Below, piece by piece: positions 35,087 to 42,922 of a stretch of DNA of 64,000 bases. The DNA lies in assembly GCF_000317535.1 (NCBI RefSeq), contig NC_019757.1, positions 4,057,501 through 4,121,500 of the forward strand, read 5' to 3'. The stretch is from Cylindrospermum stagnale PCC 7417 (GTDB lineage: Bacteria > Cyanobacteriota > Cyanobacteriia > Cyanobacteriales > Nostocaceae). A program made the translations under genes and the position numbers. How positions within the stretch are numbered: position 1 is the first letter of the stretch; each line of letters starts with the position of its first letter. Below the pieces are notes generated by a model, which was not told the DNA's origin, searched no databases, and saw nothing but the letters and a program-made list of their open reading frames with translations.

Positions 35087-35551
35087 TTATTGAGGTAAAA
35101 AATCATCATCTATAACATCCGATAGTTGATATGAACACATCACAGGAAAAATTTCTACTTCTAAACCTGTTTCAGCCTTTGCTTGCTTAACTGCTTGTGT
35201 ATAACACTCAGCAAAAACACTTTCAAGATAGGGTTTGAGACTAGGGGAATCACTTAAAGATTCTAGGACTCGTCTACGATGTTCAATAATGCTTCCTTCC
35301 CAGCTACCGCTTCTTTTTTCTGGCTGAAATTGCCATTTGAGTAAATGTACTAAAATCACAATAAAATTACTCTTTAAACTCTTGCGTTCACTCCTTCCCA
35401 TATCGGCAATTTCTTCTATTAAGTTCTCCCAGTCCACATTTTCGTAGTCCTGACTTTGCAATTTCTCCAAATTCGTTTCTATCCATTGCAAGTAGTCAGT
35501 TTCATATAAGCTTTGGGAATGCGCCTTGGGGGAAGACATGGCAGTTTCCAT
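35087..35551 (-). CDS. DUF29 family protein
   Basis: A 154-residue DUF29 protein, a family greatly expanded in cyanobacteria with unknown function. Recognisable parts are YETDYLQWIETNLEKLQSQDYENVDWENLIEEIADMG (about 17-52), then RSERKSLKSNFIVILVHLLKW and QPEKRSGSWEGSIIEHRRRV. The start may be 35551 or the internal ATG giving MSSPKAHSQ. It is convergent with the HigA-like gene, 10 bp apart. Confidence 0.9.
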   Translation of the reverse strand: METAMSSPKAHSQSLYETDYLQWIETNLEKLQSQDYENVDWENLIEEIADMGRSERKSLKSNFIVILVHLLKWQFQPEKRSGSWEGSIIEHRRRVLESLSDSPSLKPYLESVFAECYTQAVKQAKAETGLEVEIFPVMCSYQLSDVIDDDFLPQ

Positions 35552-35656
35552 CGGGAATACTTTAGATAATTTTTCGCATAACTCTACTGTGATTATAGTT
35601 CTTTCAAATGCGATCGGCTCGTCTTATCAAACATCTAGTAATCTAAACCAAGTATC

Positions 35657-35992
35657 CTAAGCCACACCATAATCTGTATATGGACGTTTATAGGGAGGCT
35701 GTAACCCCAGCACGATATCTTCTCTAGAAACACCCATTTTCACTAAATCTTCTGCCGGATTTTCTTCTGTTAAATTCTGTTGTAGCCAGATTTTGCCATC
35801 TTTAATGTCGAAGTGTATCACTGTGCGGTAAACACGATTTAAATCTTCCCAACCAACGTTCATCCACTGGTAATGGTCACGTTCTGTATCAAAGATGAGT
35901 TCCACTTCTACTTCGTCGGTTGAAATATCATCTTTAGCGTAATTTGTGAGTAAGGTTTGAATGTATTCTCGGTATTTGGCTATGTTATCCAT
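35657..35992 (-). CDS. xisI: XisI, fdxN-element excision controlling factor
   Basis: A 111-residue XisI protein: MDNIAKYREYIQTLLTNYAK, then HYQWMNVGWEDLNRVYRTVIHFDIKDGKIWLQQN and the ending GLQPPYKRPYTDYGVA. In Anabaena, XisH and XisI help XisF excise the fdxN element during heterocyst development. The family is, however, found in many copies away from any such element. The start overlaps the 3' end of xisH by 13 bp, so the two are translationally coupled. No XisF recombinase is in the window. Confidence 0.93.
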   Translation of the reverse strand: MDNIAKYREYIQTLLTNYAKDDISTDEVEVELIFDTERDHYQWMNVGWEDLNRVYRTVIHFDIKDGKIWLQQNLTEENPAEDLVKMGVSREDIVLGLQPPYKRPYTDYGVA

Positions 35993-36396
35993 TCTACAAT
36001 CACCTCTTGTCTTGCTTCGTATACGACTAATGGCACTTGATACTTTTTTAGCGCAATTTGAGTAAACTCAAGTTGAAAAAATGCTCGATAAGCGTCTACG
36101 GGAACAGCCATGTACAGTGTCCGATTTGGTTCAAGAGTTTCTAGTGCTAGACGATAGCTGAGAAATTGACCTAACGCGGCATAAAAATCTGTAATTGCAG
36201 AAGGATTAAGAAAACTCTTAATTTCTACAGCAATTTTCTCACCTTCTCTTTCAGCAGCTATTAATTTCTCTGCACCTAAATCAACTTGAAAGTTAACATT
36301 GCCAAATTTAAATTTTAGTGGGTCATCTGTAATCACCCACTGCTCTTTTTGTAAAGCTTTCTTTACTGCTTCGTGAAAAATATCTTTTGCAGACAC
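35980..36396 (-). CDS. xisH: XisH, fdxN-element excision controlling factor
   Basis: A 138-residue XisH protein with a PD-(D/E)XK-like core: FQVDLGAEKLIAAEREGEKIAVEIKSF supplies D, then E and K (E-I-K, about residues 35-61). The N terminus MSAKDIFHEAVKKALQKEQWVITDDPL is family-typical. It is upstream of and overlapping xisI. It may be a nuclease-like module working with XisI; whether it acts on developmental excision here cannot be told. Confidence 0.93.
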   Translation of the reverse strand: MSAKDIFHEAVKKALQKEQWVITDDPLKFKFGNVNFQVDLGAEKLIAAEREGEKIAVEIKSFLNPSAITDFYAALGQFLSYRLALETLEPNRTLYMAVPVDAYRAFFQLEFTQIALKKYQVPLVVYEARQEVIVEWIT

Positions 36397-36447
36397 AGTC
36401 TAAATCAGCAATTTGACTACGCTATTGTTATTCTAAACCAAATTTCC

Positions 36448-36987
36448 TCAATTTTGAGTAGGGGCATTTCTGGGGAAACCCACAGATTTTAAATTTTCTT
36501 CTGTCCAATTCTCGTAATAGCGAGTTTTCAGCAATAGGTCGGAACTTGTCTTAATTATTTGATAAGATTGGACAATAAAGTGTAAGTAAGGTGCTTGTCT
36601 GGTAAAAACTCCTTGGATGTTAAAATCGTGATGGGGATGGCCAGCAAAGGCAATCAAACCTGTGTGGGAAATAATTTCATTTAAACGTTCTACAAATTTC
36701 TCAATTTCGTCTGGCGTCATTGCCTGTTTGTCAGGGTGAATGAACAATAAAGCTTCATGGTTGACTGATGAATTAAAATTATTTATTAGCTGGATTAGAT
36801 GAGAATCACAATTGAGGTCATGAATAGATGAAAAAGAATAAACTTGGTAAATAATAGTTTCTTGCTGTCGTGCTTTTTGGGTAAAAGGGCAAACGGGCAT
36901 ATCGCTAAAAACAGGATGCGGTTTTTCTATAAAATTACGCATATGTTCGACCATGCTATTGATGATTTCTGCGTCATAATTTGTCAT
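36448..36987 (-). CDS. Unrecognised 179-residue protein with a CPF motif
   Basis: I do not recognise a named family. The N-terminal segment reads MRNFIEKPHPVFSDMPVCPFTQKARQQ (about 16-42), a Pro-Cys-Pro-Phe motif seen in some small metabolic proteins. A FIHPDKQAMTPDEIEKFVERLNEI segment follows, then AGHPHHDFNIQGVFTRQAPYLHFIVQSY, rich in His and aromatic residues, which could bind metal. No signal peptide or membrane segment. It lies 51 bp upstream of xisH in the same direction. Composition is like the neighbours. Confidence 0.65.
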   Translation of the reverse strand: MTNYDAEIINSMVEHMRNFIEKPHPVFSDMPVCPFTQKARQQETIIYQVYSFSSIHDLNCDSHLIQLINNFNSSVNHEALLFIHPDKQAMTPDEIEKFVERLNEIISHTGLIAFAGHPHHDFNIQGVFTRQAPYLHFIVQSYQIIKTSSDLLLKTRYYENWTEENLKSVGFPRNAPTQN

Positions 36988-37019
36988 TTATTTCCATCTC
37001 CCTCAGTTTAAATAAGAGA

Positions 37020-37038
37020 GACAGGCGAGACGCCTGTC
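37020..37038. repeat. Dispersed hairpin GACAGGCG / CGCCTGTC
   Basis: Perfect 8-bp stem with loop AGA, followed by CTACGAAG. It is related in sequence to the element at 25421-25441. Confidence 0.6.
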
Positions 37039-37131
37039 CTACGAAGTCTTGATAATCCCCATTTGCTAAAAGAGAAAGGGGTTAGGTTCCTAGGCTTTAG
37101 ATATTTAATAAAATCCTGTTTAAGCATCCTC

Positions 37132-37545
37132 CTACTGTAAAAATTCTAGTGTTCTCTGGTGATTATTAAAAATTTCCCGGTCTGACTCAATATTTTCTAA
37201 CAGAATTGAGAAAACTGTTTTGTCATATTCGCCTTCACAGAAAGTTTCTATATAAATTTTTTCGCTATCAATAGTAAGATATGCTTTCATAAACACAAAG
37301 TCTGTATTCAAGTCATTTACATATTCGAGAACATCTATTCTCGGCATATTTGGCTGGCAATAAAAGAAAGTTCTGATTAATACTCCTCGCCCGATAACAC
37401 TCTTAATACTTATATTCTGCTTCCTAGGGTGACGGCAGATAAGTACTTCGCCATCTTCTTCAACATGATATCCATTGAATTCCATGTGATTCCGATATTT
37501 GACTAAAGGATGTGCTACGGAATCGCTGATATTAATGTCTGTCAT
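37132..37545 (-). CDS. Small protein with possible YbjN/CesT-like fold
   Basis: A 137-residue soluble protein. The pattern (MEFNGYHVEEDGEVLICRHPR, then VIGRGVLIRTFFYCQPNMPRIDVLEYVNDLNTDFVFMKAYLTIDSEKIYIETFCEGEYDKTVFSILLENIESD) alternates beta hairpins with an N.LN helix and a late helix. It recalls YbjN or type III chaperone-like folds. This is a weak inference; the function is unknown. A 144-bp gap with a palindrome separates it from the gene downstream. Confidence 0.6.
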   Translation of the reverse strand: MTDINISDSVAHPLVKYRNHMEFNGYHVEEDGEVLICRHPRKQNISIKSVIGRGVLIRTFFYCQPNMPRIDVLEYVNDLNTDFVFMKAYLTIDSEKIYIETFCEGEYDKTVFSILLENIESDREIFNNHQRTLEFLQ

Positions 37546-37638
37546 TAGTTTACAGCCTCACTTGATTTAAAAATACTAGGTTTAGATTTATTATTCCCAT
37601 CCAACGAGGAACTTAATCAACATCTGGTAAAAAAGAAT

Positions 37639-37666
37639 GTAGAGACGTTGCATGCAACGTCTCTAC
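37639..37666. repeat. Perfect 28-bp palindrome GTAGAGACGTTGCA
   Basis: Same palindrome as 25570-25597, complete over 28 bp, in the gap between the 37132 gene and sdhA. Confidence 0.75.
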
Positions 37667-37760
37667 AATGGTTCTGCTAACGCCAAAGTTGAGATTTTTT
37701 GTGTATCTTTGTGTCCTAGGGGTGTGTTCAAGTATATTTTTCAGCCCTAAGACACAATTA

Positions 37761-39491
37761 CTAATATTTCCGTTCTTTTGGCTCAAACATATTAATCACT
37801 ACTGGACGATATTGAATGTCAATTCCTGCTGGTGAATAGTAAGCCATTGTGTGTTGAAGAAATTTGCTATCATCCCGCTGGGGGTAATCTTCACGGAAGT
37901 GTGCGCCGCGACTTTCTTGGCGATTGATGGCTGATGCTAAAATTGTTTGTCCTACTACCATTAAACTCCGCAGTTCTAAGGCTTCCACGAGTTCTGTATT
38001 CCAGCAAGTACCTTTATCATCTAAATAAATTTGTGGGTATTGCTGTTGTAATTCTGCGATTTTTTGCCAACCTTCACGCATTAATTCATCGGTGCGGAAA
38101 ACACCACAGTATTCAGTCATGGAATCTTGGAAGGCTTGACGAACTTGGTTAATTCGGTATTTTCCAGGCTGTTCTAGCAAGGCTTGGATTTCTTGTTTGG
38201 CTTCTGTGACATAACGTTGCTCATCGATAGCGGGTAATTTGCGATTTTGCACGTATTTGGCGATCGCAGATCCGGTACGTCTGCCATAAACCACACATTC
38301 CAACAGCGAGTTACTACCAAGGCGGTTGGCACCGTGGACGGAGACACAAGAGGTTTCGCCGGCGGCAAAGAAGCCATCAACTAAGCCGTCGCCACTGCTG
38401 CGGACTTGCCCATCAGTGTTAACGGGGATACCGCCCATACAATAGTGATTTGTGGGGCGTACTGGCATCGGTTGAGTGACGGCGTCAACACCAACTAAGC
38501 GGTGTGCTTCTTCCCAGCAGAAGGGGACGCGACTCATAATTTTTTCTTTGCCCATGTGGCGTAAATCCAGGTAGACAAAGGGTCCGCCTGCGCTACCATC
38601 GAGATTGATCCCCCGACCGGCGCGAATTTCATATGCGATCGCACGGGAGGTAATATCACGAGGTGCCAATTCCATCCGACTGGGGGCATAATTCGCCATA
38701 AAGCGATCGCCATCGGAATTAATTAAATACGCCCCTTCCCCGCGCACAGCCTCAGAAATCAGCACTCCCACCGGATATAAACCAGTGGGATGAAACTGCA
38801 CAAATTCCATATCTTCTAAAGGCAAACCTGCGATCGCCGTCATCGCCAAACCATCACCCGTCGAAGCATAATCATTAGAAGTATTGCTATAAACACGACC
38901 ATAGCCACCAGTCGCAAACATCACCGCCTTCGCCCGCACCACCTCAACACACCCATCCAAAAGGTGGAACATCACCAAACCCTTAGCCTGACCTTCCTCC
39001 AAAATCAGGCGCATCACATACCACTCTTCATAAATCTGCACACCATATCGACGCAAGTTGTTAACCAACTCGTGCAAAATCGCGTGACCAGTCTTATCAG
39101 CCGCATAGCAAGTGCGGTTATGGGTATGTCCGCCAAAAGCCCGTTGGGCAATGCGCCCATCCGGTAAGCGAGAAAACAAAACCCCCATATGTTCTAAATC
39201 AATCACCACATCAGGCGCTTCTTGCGTCAGAATTGCCACCGCATCTTGATCTGCCAAATAATCAGACCCCTTGACAGTATCAAAAGCGTGTGCTTCCCAA
39301 CTATCTTCTGCATCCACATTTTTCAGCGAAGCTGCCATCCCACCTTGGGCAGCAACCGAGTGAGAACGAATAGGATGAGTTTTGGCAACCACAGCCACCT
39401 TTAAACTGGGGTCAGTACGGGCAATTTCCAAAGCGGCCCGACATCCCGCCAATCCGCCCCCAACAATAATTACATCATGTTCCAGCATCAT
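37761..39491 (-). CDS. sdhA: Succinate dehydrogenase / fumarate reductase flavoprotein subunit
   Basis: FAD-containing catalytic subunit that oxidises succinate and feeds electrons to the thylakoid quinone pool. The N-terminal FAD motif is VIIVGGGLAGCRAALEIA (about 8-25). The flavin-linking histidine region is KTHPIRSHSVAAQGGMAA (about 38-56). Substrate residues lie in EFVQFHPTGLYPVGVLISEAVRGEG, with the active-site arginine region PRDITSRAI. MGGIPVNTDGQV and the GANRLGSNSLLECVVYGRR motif also match. The length of about 576 is usual. Start is ATG 39491 or 39488. The SdhB gene is not adjacent, as in most cyanobacteria. Confidence 0.95.
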   Translation of the reverse strand: MMLEHDVIIVGGGLAGCRAALEIARTDPSLKVAVVAKTHPIRSHSVAAQGGMAASLKNVDAEDSWEAHAFDTVKGSDYLADQDAVAILTQEAPDVVIDLEHMGVLFSRLPDGRIAQRAFGGHTHNRTCYAADKTGHAILHELVNNLRRYGVQIYEEWYVMRLILEEGQAKGLVMFHLLDGCVEVVRAKAVMFATGGYGRVYSNTSNDYASTGDGLAMTAIAGLPLEDMEFVQFHPTGLYPVGVLISEAVRGEGAYLINSDGDRFMANYAPSRMELAPRDITSRAIAYEIRAGRGINLDGSAGGPFVYLDLRHMGKEKIMSRVPFCWEEAHRLVGVDAVTQPMPVRPTNHYCMGGIPVNTDGQVRSSGDGLVDGFFAAGETSCVSVHGANRLGSNSLLECVVYGRRTGSAIAKYVQNRKLPAIDEQRYVTEAKQEIQALLEQPGKYRINQVRQAFQDSMTEYCGVFRTDELMREGWQKIAELQQQYPQIYLDDKGTCWNTELVEALELRSLMVVGQTILASAINRQESRGAHFREDYPQRDDSKFLQHTMAYYSPAGIDIQYRPVVINMFEPKERKY

Positions 39492-39652
39492 CAATCCCCG
39501 ATAGCAAACAGCTGCTGTTCTATTGTAGAGAGGCCATAAATTACTTCAGGACAAAAAAATTCCCTGCCAATAGACAGGGATGTGATCTCAATGCAAAAAT
39601 TTTTGAGTATATAGATCAAGCCAAATACCCCAGTCTCAAATCTCAAATCGCC

Positions 39653-39970
39653 TCAGCTACTAGCTTGTATCGGTTGTTGCTGGGAAACATTACCGGGGAT
39701 AGGTTCCATTTTGGTTCCTGGTTCTATAGAAGTTAATTCAATATGATTTATCAATGTAGTCACAAAGGCAAACAGCAAGAAAGGCAGCGTTAGCAAGACG
39801 ACAAGACCCACCGTTACTAAAGCATACACTGGGCGTCTAGCACCCATCAGCGCCAAAGCTGATGCCAAACTGATGGTAATTGTGATCAACCAAACAATTA
39901 TTTGACCGTAGATATCACCAAAGGTCAAGGTGCAGACAAACCGATAGTTTTGTATATTATTCTTATTCAT
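39653..39970 (-). CDS. Small two-helix membrane protein of unknown function
   Basis: A 105-residue protein with two membrane segments (about 23-43, GQIIVWLITITISLASALALM, and 49-71, YALVTVGLVVLLTLPFLLFAF) and a polar tail ending QQQPIQASS. No family recognised. It stands alone upstream of sdhA, with a hairpin CCCTG / CAGGG near 39562-39580 between the genes. Confidence 0.65.
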   Translation of the reverse strand: MNKNNIQNYRFVCTLTFGDIYGQIIVWLITITISLASALALMGARRPVYALVTVGLVVLLTLPFLLFAFVTTLINHIELTSIEPGTKMEPIPGNVSQQQPIQASS

Positions 39971-40164
39971 CCTATTTGCCTCAAATTTCTTTCTCCTATA
40001 TGTTCTACGTTAAAGCCATGTTTGCCTAGTAGACAAGTTATAAAATATTTTTGCAAAGATTGTAATATCACTTCACAATTAAGCCTTTTTGTTACCAGCG
40101 TAACTCCTAAATTAACTAGGGGGACAGTCTAATGAGTCTATTTACTTATAAGAATTGAGAATTA

Positions 40165-42060
40165 TTAAGGTTTGCGAATATATCCCCATTTACCACCTAT
40201 AAAAAAAGCTTTTCCTTGTTCCCTATCTTCTTTAAATTCTCCACCAACATTAACTAATGCCAAGCCTGCCGAAAAAGGTTTAGCAAAATCGAAATATGGT
40301 GTAATTACAAACTGACCCATTTGATTAATATATCCCCATTTACCTCCGATTTTAACAGCAGCTAATTCTTCTGAAAAAATATCTGCTTCCTCAAACTGCG
40401 GTTCTATAATAAATTTTCCAGTTTGATCTATATAACCTAGTTTATTCACAATTTTAACTAATGCTAACCCTTCGGAAAAACTTCTAGCATCATCTAACTG
40501 AGATGCAATTATCATCTTTCCTATTTGATCAATATATCCCCATTTATTATCTATTTTTACCGCTGCCATACCTGACGAAAATGGTTTAGCCTCGTCAAAG
40601 TTAGCAGCAATAATTATCTTACCTGTTAGCTCAATATATCCCCACTTATCAGCTATTTTTACCGCTGCTAACCCTTCTGAAAAGCTGGCAGCATCATCAA
40701 ATTGAGCATTAATTATCAGTTTGGTATTTTTATCAATATAGCCATATTTATTCTTAACTTTTATCAGGGCTAGTCCTTCTGAAAAAGGTTCAGCACTATC
40801 AAACTGAAGGCGGTTAACCAGTTTACCTGTTTTATCAATGTAACCGGATTTATAACCCATCTTGACGGCTGCCATACCTTCAGAAAATGGCTTAACCCAA
40901 TCAAATTGTTGTACCTGGAAAATAATTTTTTGTGATGTATTTATGTAAACATAATTACTCTTTATTCGTTGCTGAGTAAAACTATATTTTTTAATTTCTT
41001 TCAGGTCAAATTCTCCTGGAGATTGAGAATAAATACCAGATTTGAGAATCTTAGCTAAAGCATTATCATCTTCTCGTAAACCTTCATAGAAAAAGAAAAC
41101 TTCTCCTTTAATACCAATAGAACGATTATAGTTTAGTGCCTGGACTAAATGTTCTGGATTAATTCTATATGTATTTTGTTTTAAAAGAATACCAGGAATT
41201 AATTGGGGCAATTGTTCTTTGGTAAATTGATTAGATACTAGCCTATCTATATCTCTTTTATAAAGTTCAAATTCCCTCTGATATAACTGTGGATGAATTA
41301 AATCGATTAACCCCCGATCAACCCAAGTTTGAGAATCTTGCAGATAGTTTTCATAACTCCAAGGATAAACACTCGGAGCCATTGAAATAATTAATTCAGG
41401 ATTTATACTAATAATTTCTCGGTAGACGCGGGTTAAAAAATCTGAAAGAATCTCAGCCCGCCACTGTAACCATTTTGGATCTTTGTAATCCCCTGGTGGT
41501 GGTTGATTAAACTCTTGTTGATAGCGTTCAACAGTTTTTGGATCGTAACCACCTTCACTCGGTAAAGCCGGAAAGCGATCATCTCCTTGAATGCCTGCAA
41601 CTTCATAGTTTTTTACGACTTCTAAGAATAAACTTAATAAAAAGTTTTGCACTTCGCTATCAAAAGCATTTAGCCACTCAAAACCATTTTTAATCAGTAA
41701 ATTACCAGCAGAGTCACGGGCAGCCCATTTTGGTTTTTTGGCAATGATGGCACCGCCATTTTTTTGATAAGAACTAGCAAAGCCATATTCAAACCAAGGG
41801 ATAACAGCAAGATTAACTCGTTTGGCTTCGTCAATTAATTCGGCTAAAGGATCTCTACCTTGAAAGCGTGGATTTATTTCCATGCCAAAGGTTTCCTGCA
41901 TAACTTGGCTAGGATAGGTGGTTACGCCGTTATTCCAGACAACAGGAAATACTACGTTAAATCCTGTTTCGGCGATAAAGTTCATTGCCTCGGTAATATT
42001 TTGTCTGGAGTTAAAGACTTGACTAGCTGTTGTAGTTATCCAAATCCCGCGAATTTCCAT
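40165..42060 (-). CDS. GHL10-type glycoside-hydrolase-like protein with WG repeats
   Basis: The N-terminal 345 residues form the glycosyl-hydrolase-like GHL10 barrel: EIRGIWITTTASQVFNSRQNITEAM, NVVFPVVWNNGVTTYPS, DEAKRVNLAVIPWFEYGF and GIQGDDRFPALPSEGG (likely catalytic acidic patch). The C-terminal part (about 375-631) is about seven WG repeats of the form F..A..FSEGLA.VK...K.GYID..GK. WG repeats are protein-binding or surface modules. No signal peptide. The gene starts in the same frame as the SLH-WG gene just upstream, separated only by TGA and one codon, so the pair may be one interrupted gene. Confidence 0.85.
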   Translation of the reverse strand: MEIRGIWITTTASQVFNSRQNITEAMNFIAETGFNVVFPVVWNNGVTTYPSQVMQETFGMEINPRFQGRDPLAELIDEAKRVNLAVIPWFEYGFASSYQKNGGAIIAKKPKWAARDSAGNLLIKNGFEWLNAFDSEVQNFLLSLFLEVVKNYEVAGIQGDDRFPALPSEGGYDPKTVERYQQEFNQPPPGDYKDPKWLQWRAEILSDFLTRVYREIISINPELIISMAPSVYPWSYENYLQDSQTWVDRGLIDLIHPQLYQREFELYKRDIDRLVSNQFTKEQLPQLIPGILLKQNTYRINPEHLVQALNYNRSIGIKGEVFFFYEGLREDDNALAKILKSGIYSQSPGEFDLKEIKKYSFTQQRIKSNYVYINTSQKIIFQVQQFDWVKPFSEGMAAVKMGYKSGYIDKTGKLVNRLQFDSAEPFSEGLALIKVKNKYGYIDKNTKLIINAQFDDAASFSEGLAAVKIADKWGYIELTGKIIIAANFDEAKPFSSGMAAVKIDNKWGYIDQIGKMIIASQLDDARSFSEGLALVKIVNKLGYIDQTGKFIIEPQFEEADIFSEELAAVKIGGKWGYINQMGQFVITPYFDFAKPFSAGLALVNVGGEFKEDREQGKAFFIGGKWGYIRKP

Positions 42061-42063
42061 AAA

Positions 42064-42852
42064 TCAGATTGAGCTTGATTTATTTATATTTTCTCTCACT
42101 AATGCTAATCCTTCTGAAAAAGAATCAGCTTCCTCAAATTGTGGCGGGATCACAAATTTTCCGGTTTTGTCGATATAACCCCACTTGTTACCTGTTTGCA
42201 CCCGTGCCAATCCTTCTGAAAAAGCATCAGCAGCATCAAATTGTGGTGGAATCACGAACAATTCCATACCAGGAATATACTTGTAAGGTACAGTATTAAT
42301 TTCCAGAACTCGACAAATAAATGCGGCTATTTCGCCTCTAGTAGCGTTTTTATTGGGCTGCAAGCGTCGGATATCTGGGTAGTTAACAACAATGCGTTTT
42401 TCCGTTGCGGCTGCGATCGCACGCGTTGCATAACTGGGAATTTGCCCAAAATCAGCGTAATACTTGTTCAAAGTATTGATTGGCTCTACTGTTACCCCAT
42501 AATTTAACCCGGAAACTAAAGCCGTTAAAGCTTGCACACGCGGGATTGGTTGATTGGGTTTGAAAGAACGATTAGGATAGCCAGACAGATAATTTGTCTG
42601 ATATGCTGATGCGATCGCCTTAGCCGCCCAGTGATTAGCTGGTATATCTATAAAGGTAATCCCAGGACGAGATGATGGCTGTCTTTGTAAAGCTTTGTAA
42701 ATAATCGCCGCAAATTCAGCACGAGTCACAGGTGCATCGGGGCGAAACGTACCGTCTGGATAACCTTTGAATATATTTCTCTCGGCAGCAGCGAGAATAG
42801 ATGCTTTTGCCCAATGGTTTTGAATATCTGAAAAAATAGACTCTTTCAACAT
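42064..42852 (-). CDS. SLH-domain protein with WG repeats, ended by an in-frame TGA
   Basis: A 262-residue protein: three S-layer homology domains (about 7-60 FSDIQNHWAKASILAAAERNIFKGYPDGTFRPDAPVTRAEFA; about 65-125; about 128-185), then two WG-type repeats (VIPPQFDAADAFSEGLARVQTGNKWGYIDKTGKF). The second repeat breaks off after EGLALVREN and the chain ends NKSSSI-TGA. SLH domains bind secondary cell-wall polysaccharide, but no signal peptide is seen. After TGA, one codon (TTT) and then the ATG of the GHL10 gene follow in frame. SLH-GHL10 fusions are known in cyanobacteria. Confidence 0.85.
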   Translation of the reverse strand: MLKESIFSDIQNHWAKASILAAAERNIFKGYPDGTFRPDAPVTRAEFAAIIYKALQRQPSSRPGITFIDIPANHWAAKAIASAYQTNYLSGYPNRSFKPNQPIPRVQALTALVSGLNYGVTVEPINTLNKYYADFGQIPSYATRAIAAATEKRIVVNYPDIRRLQPNKNATRGEIAAFICRVLEINTVPYKYIPGMELFVIPPQFDAADAFSEGLARVQTGNKWGYIDKTGKFVIPPQFEEADSFSEGLALVRENINKSSSI

Positions 42853-42922
42853 ACTGCAATCTGCTGTAATTATCCTAATTTCTAGGTTTCTATAAAATAG
42901 TTTCTAACAATCGCTGGAATTT

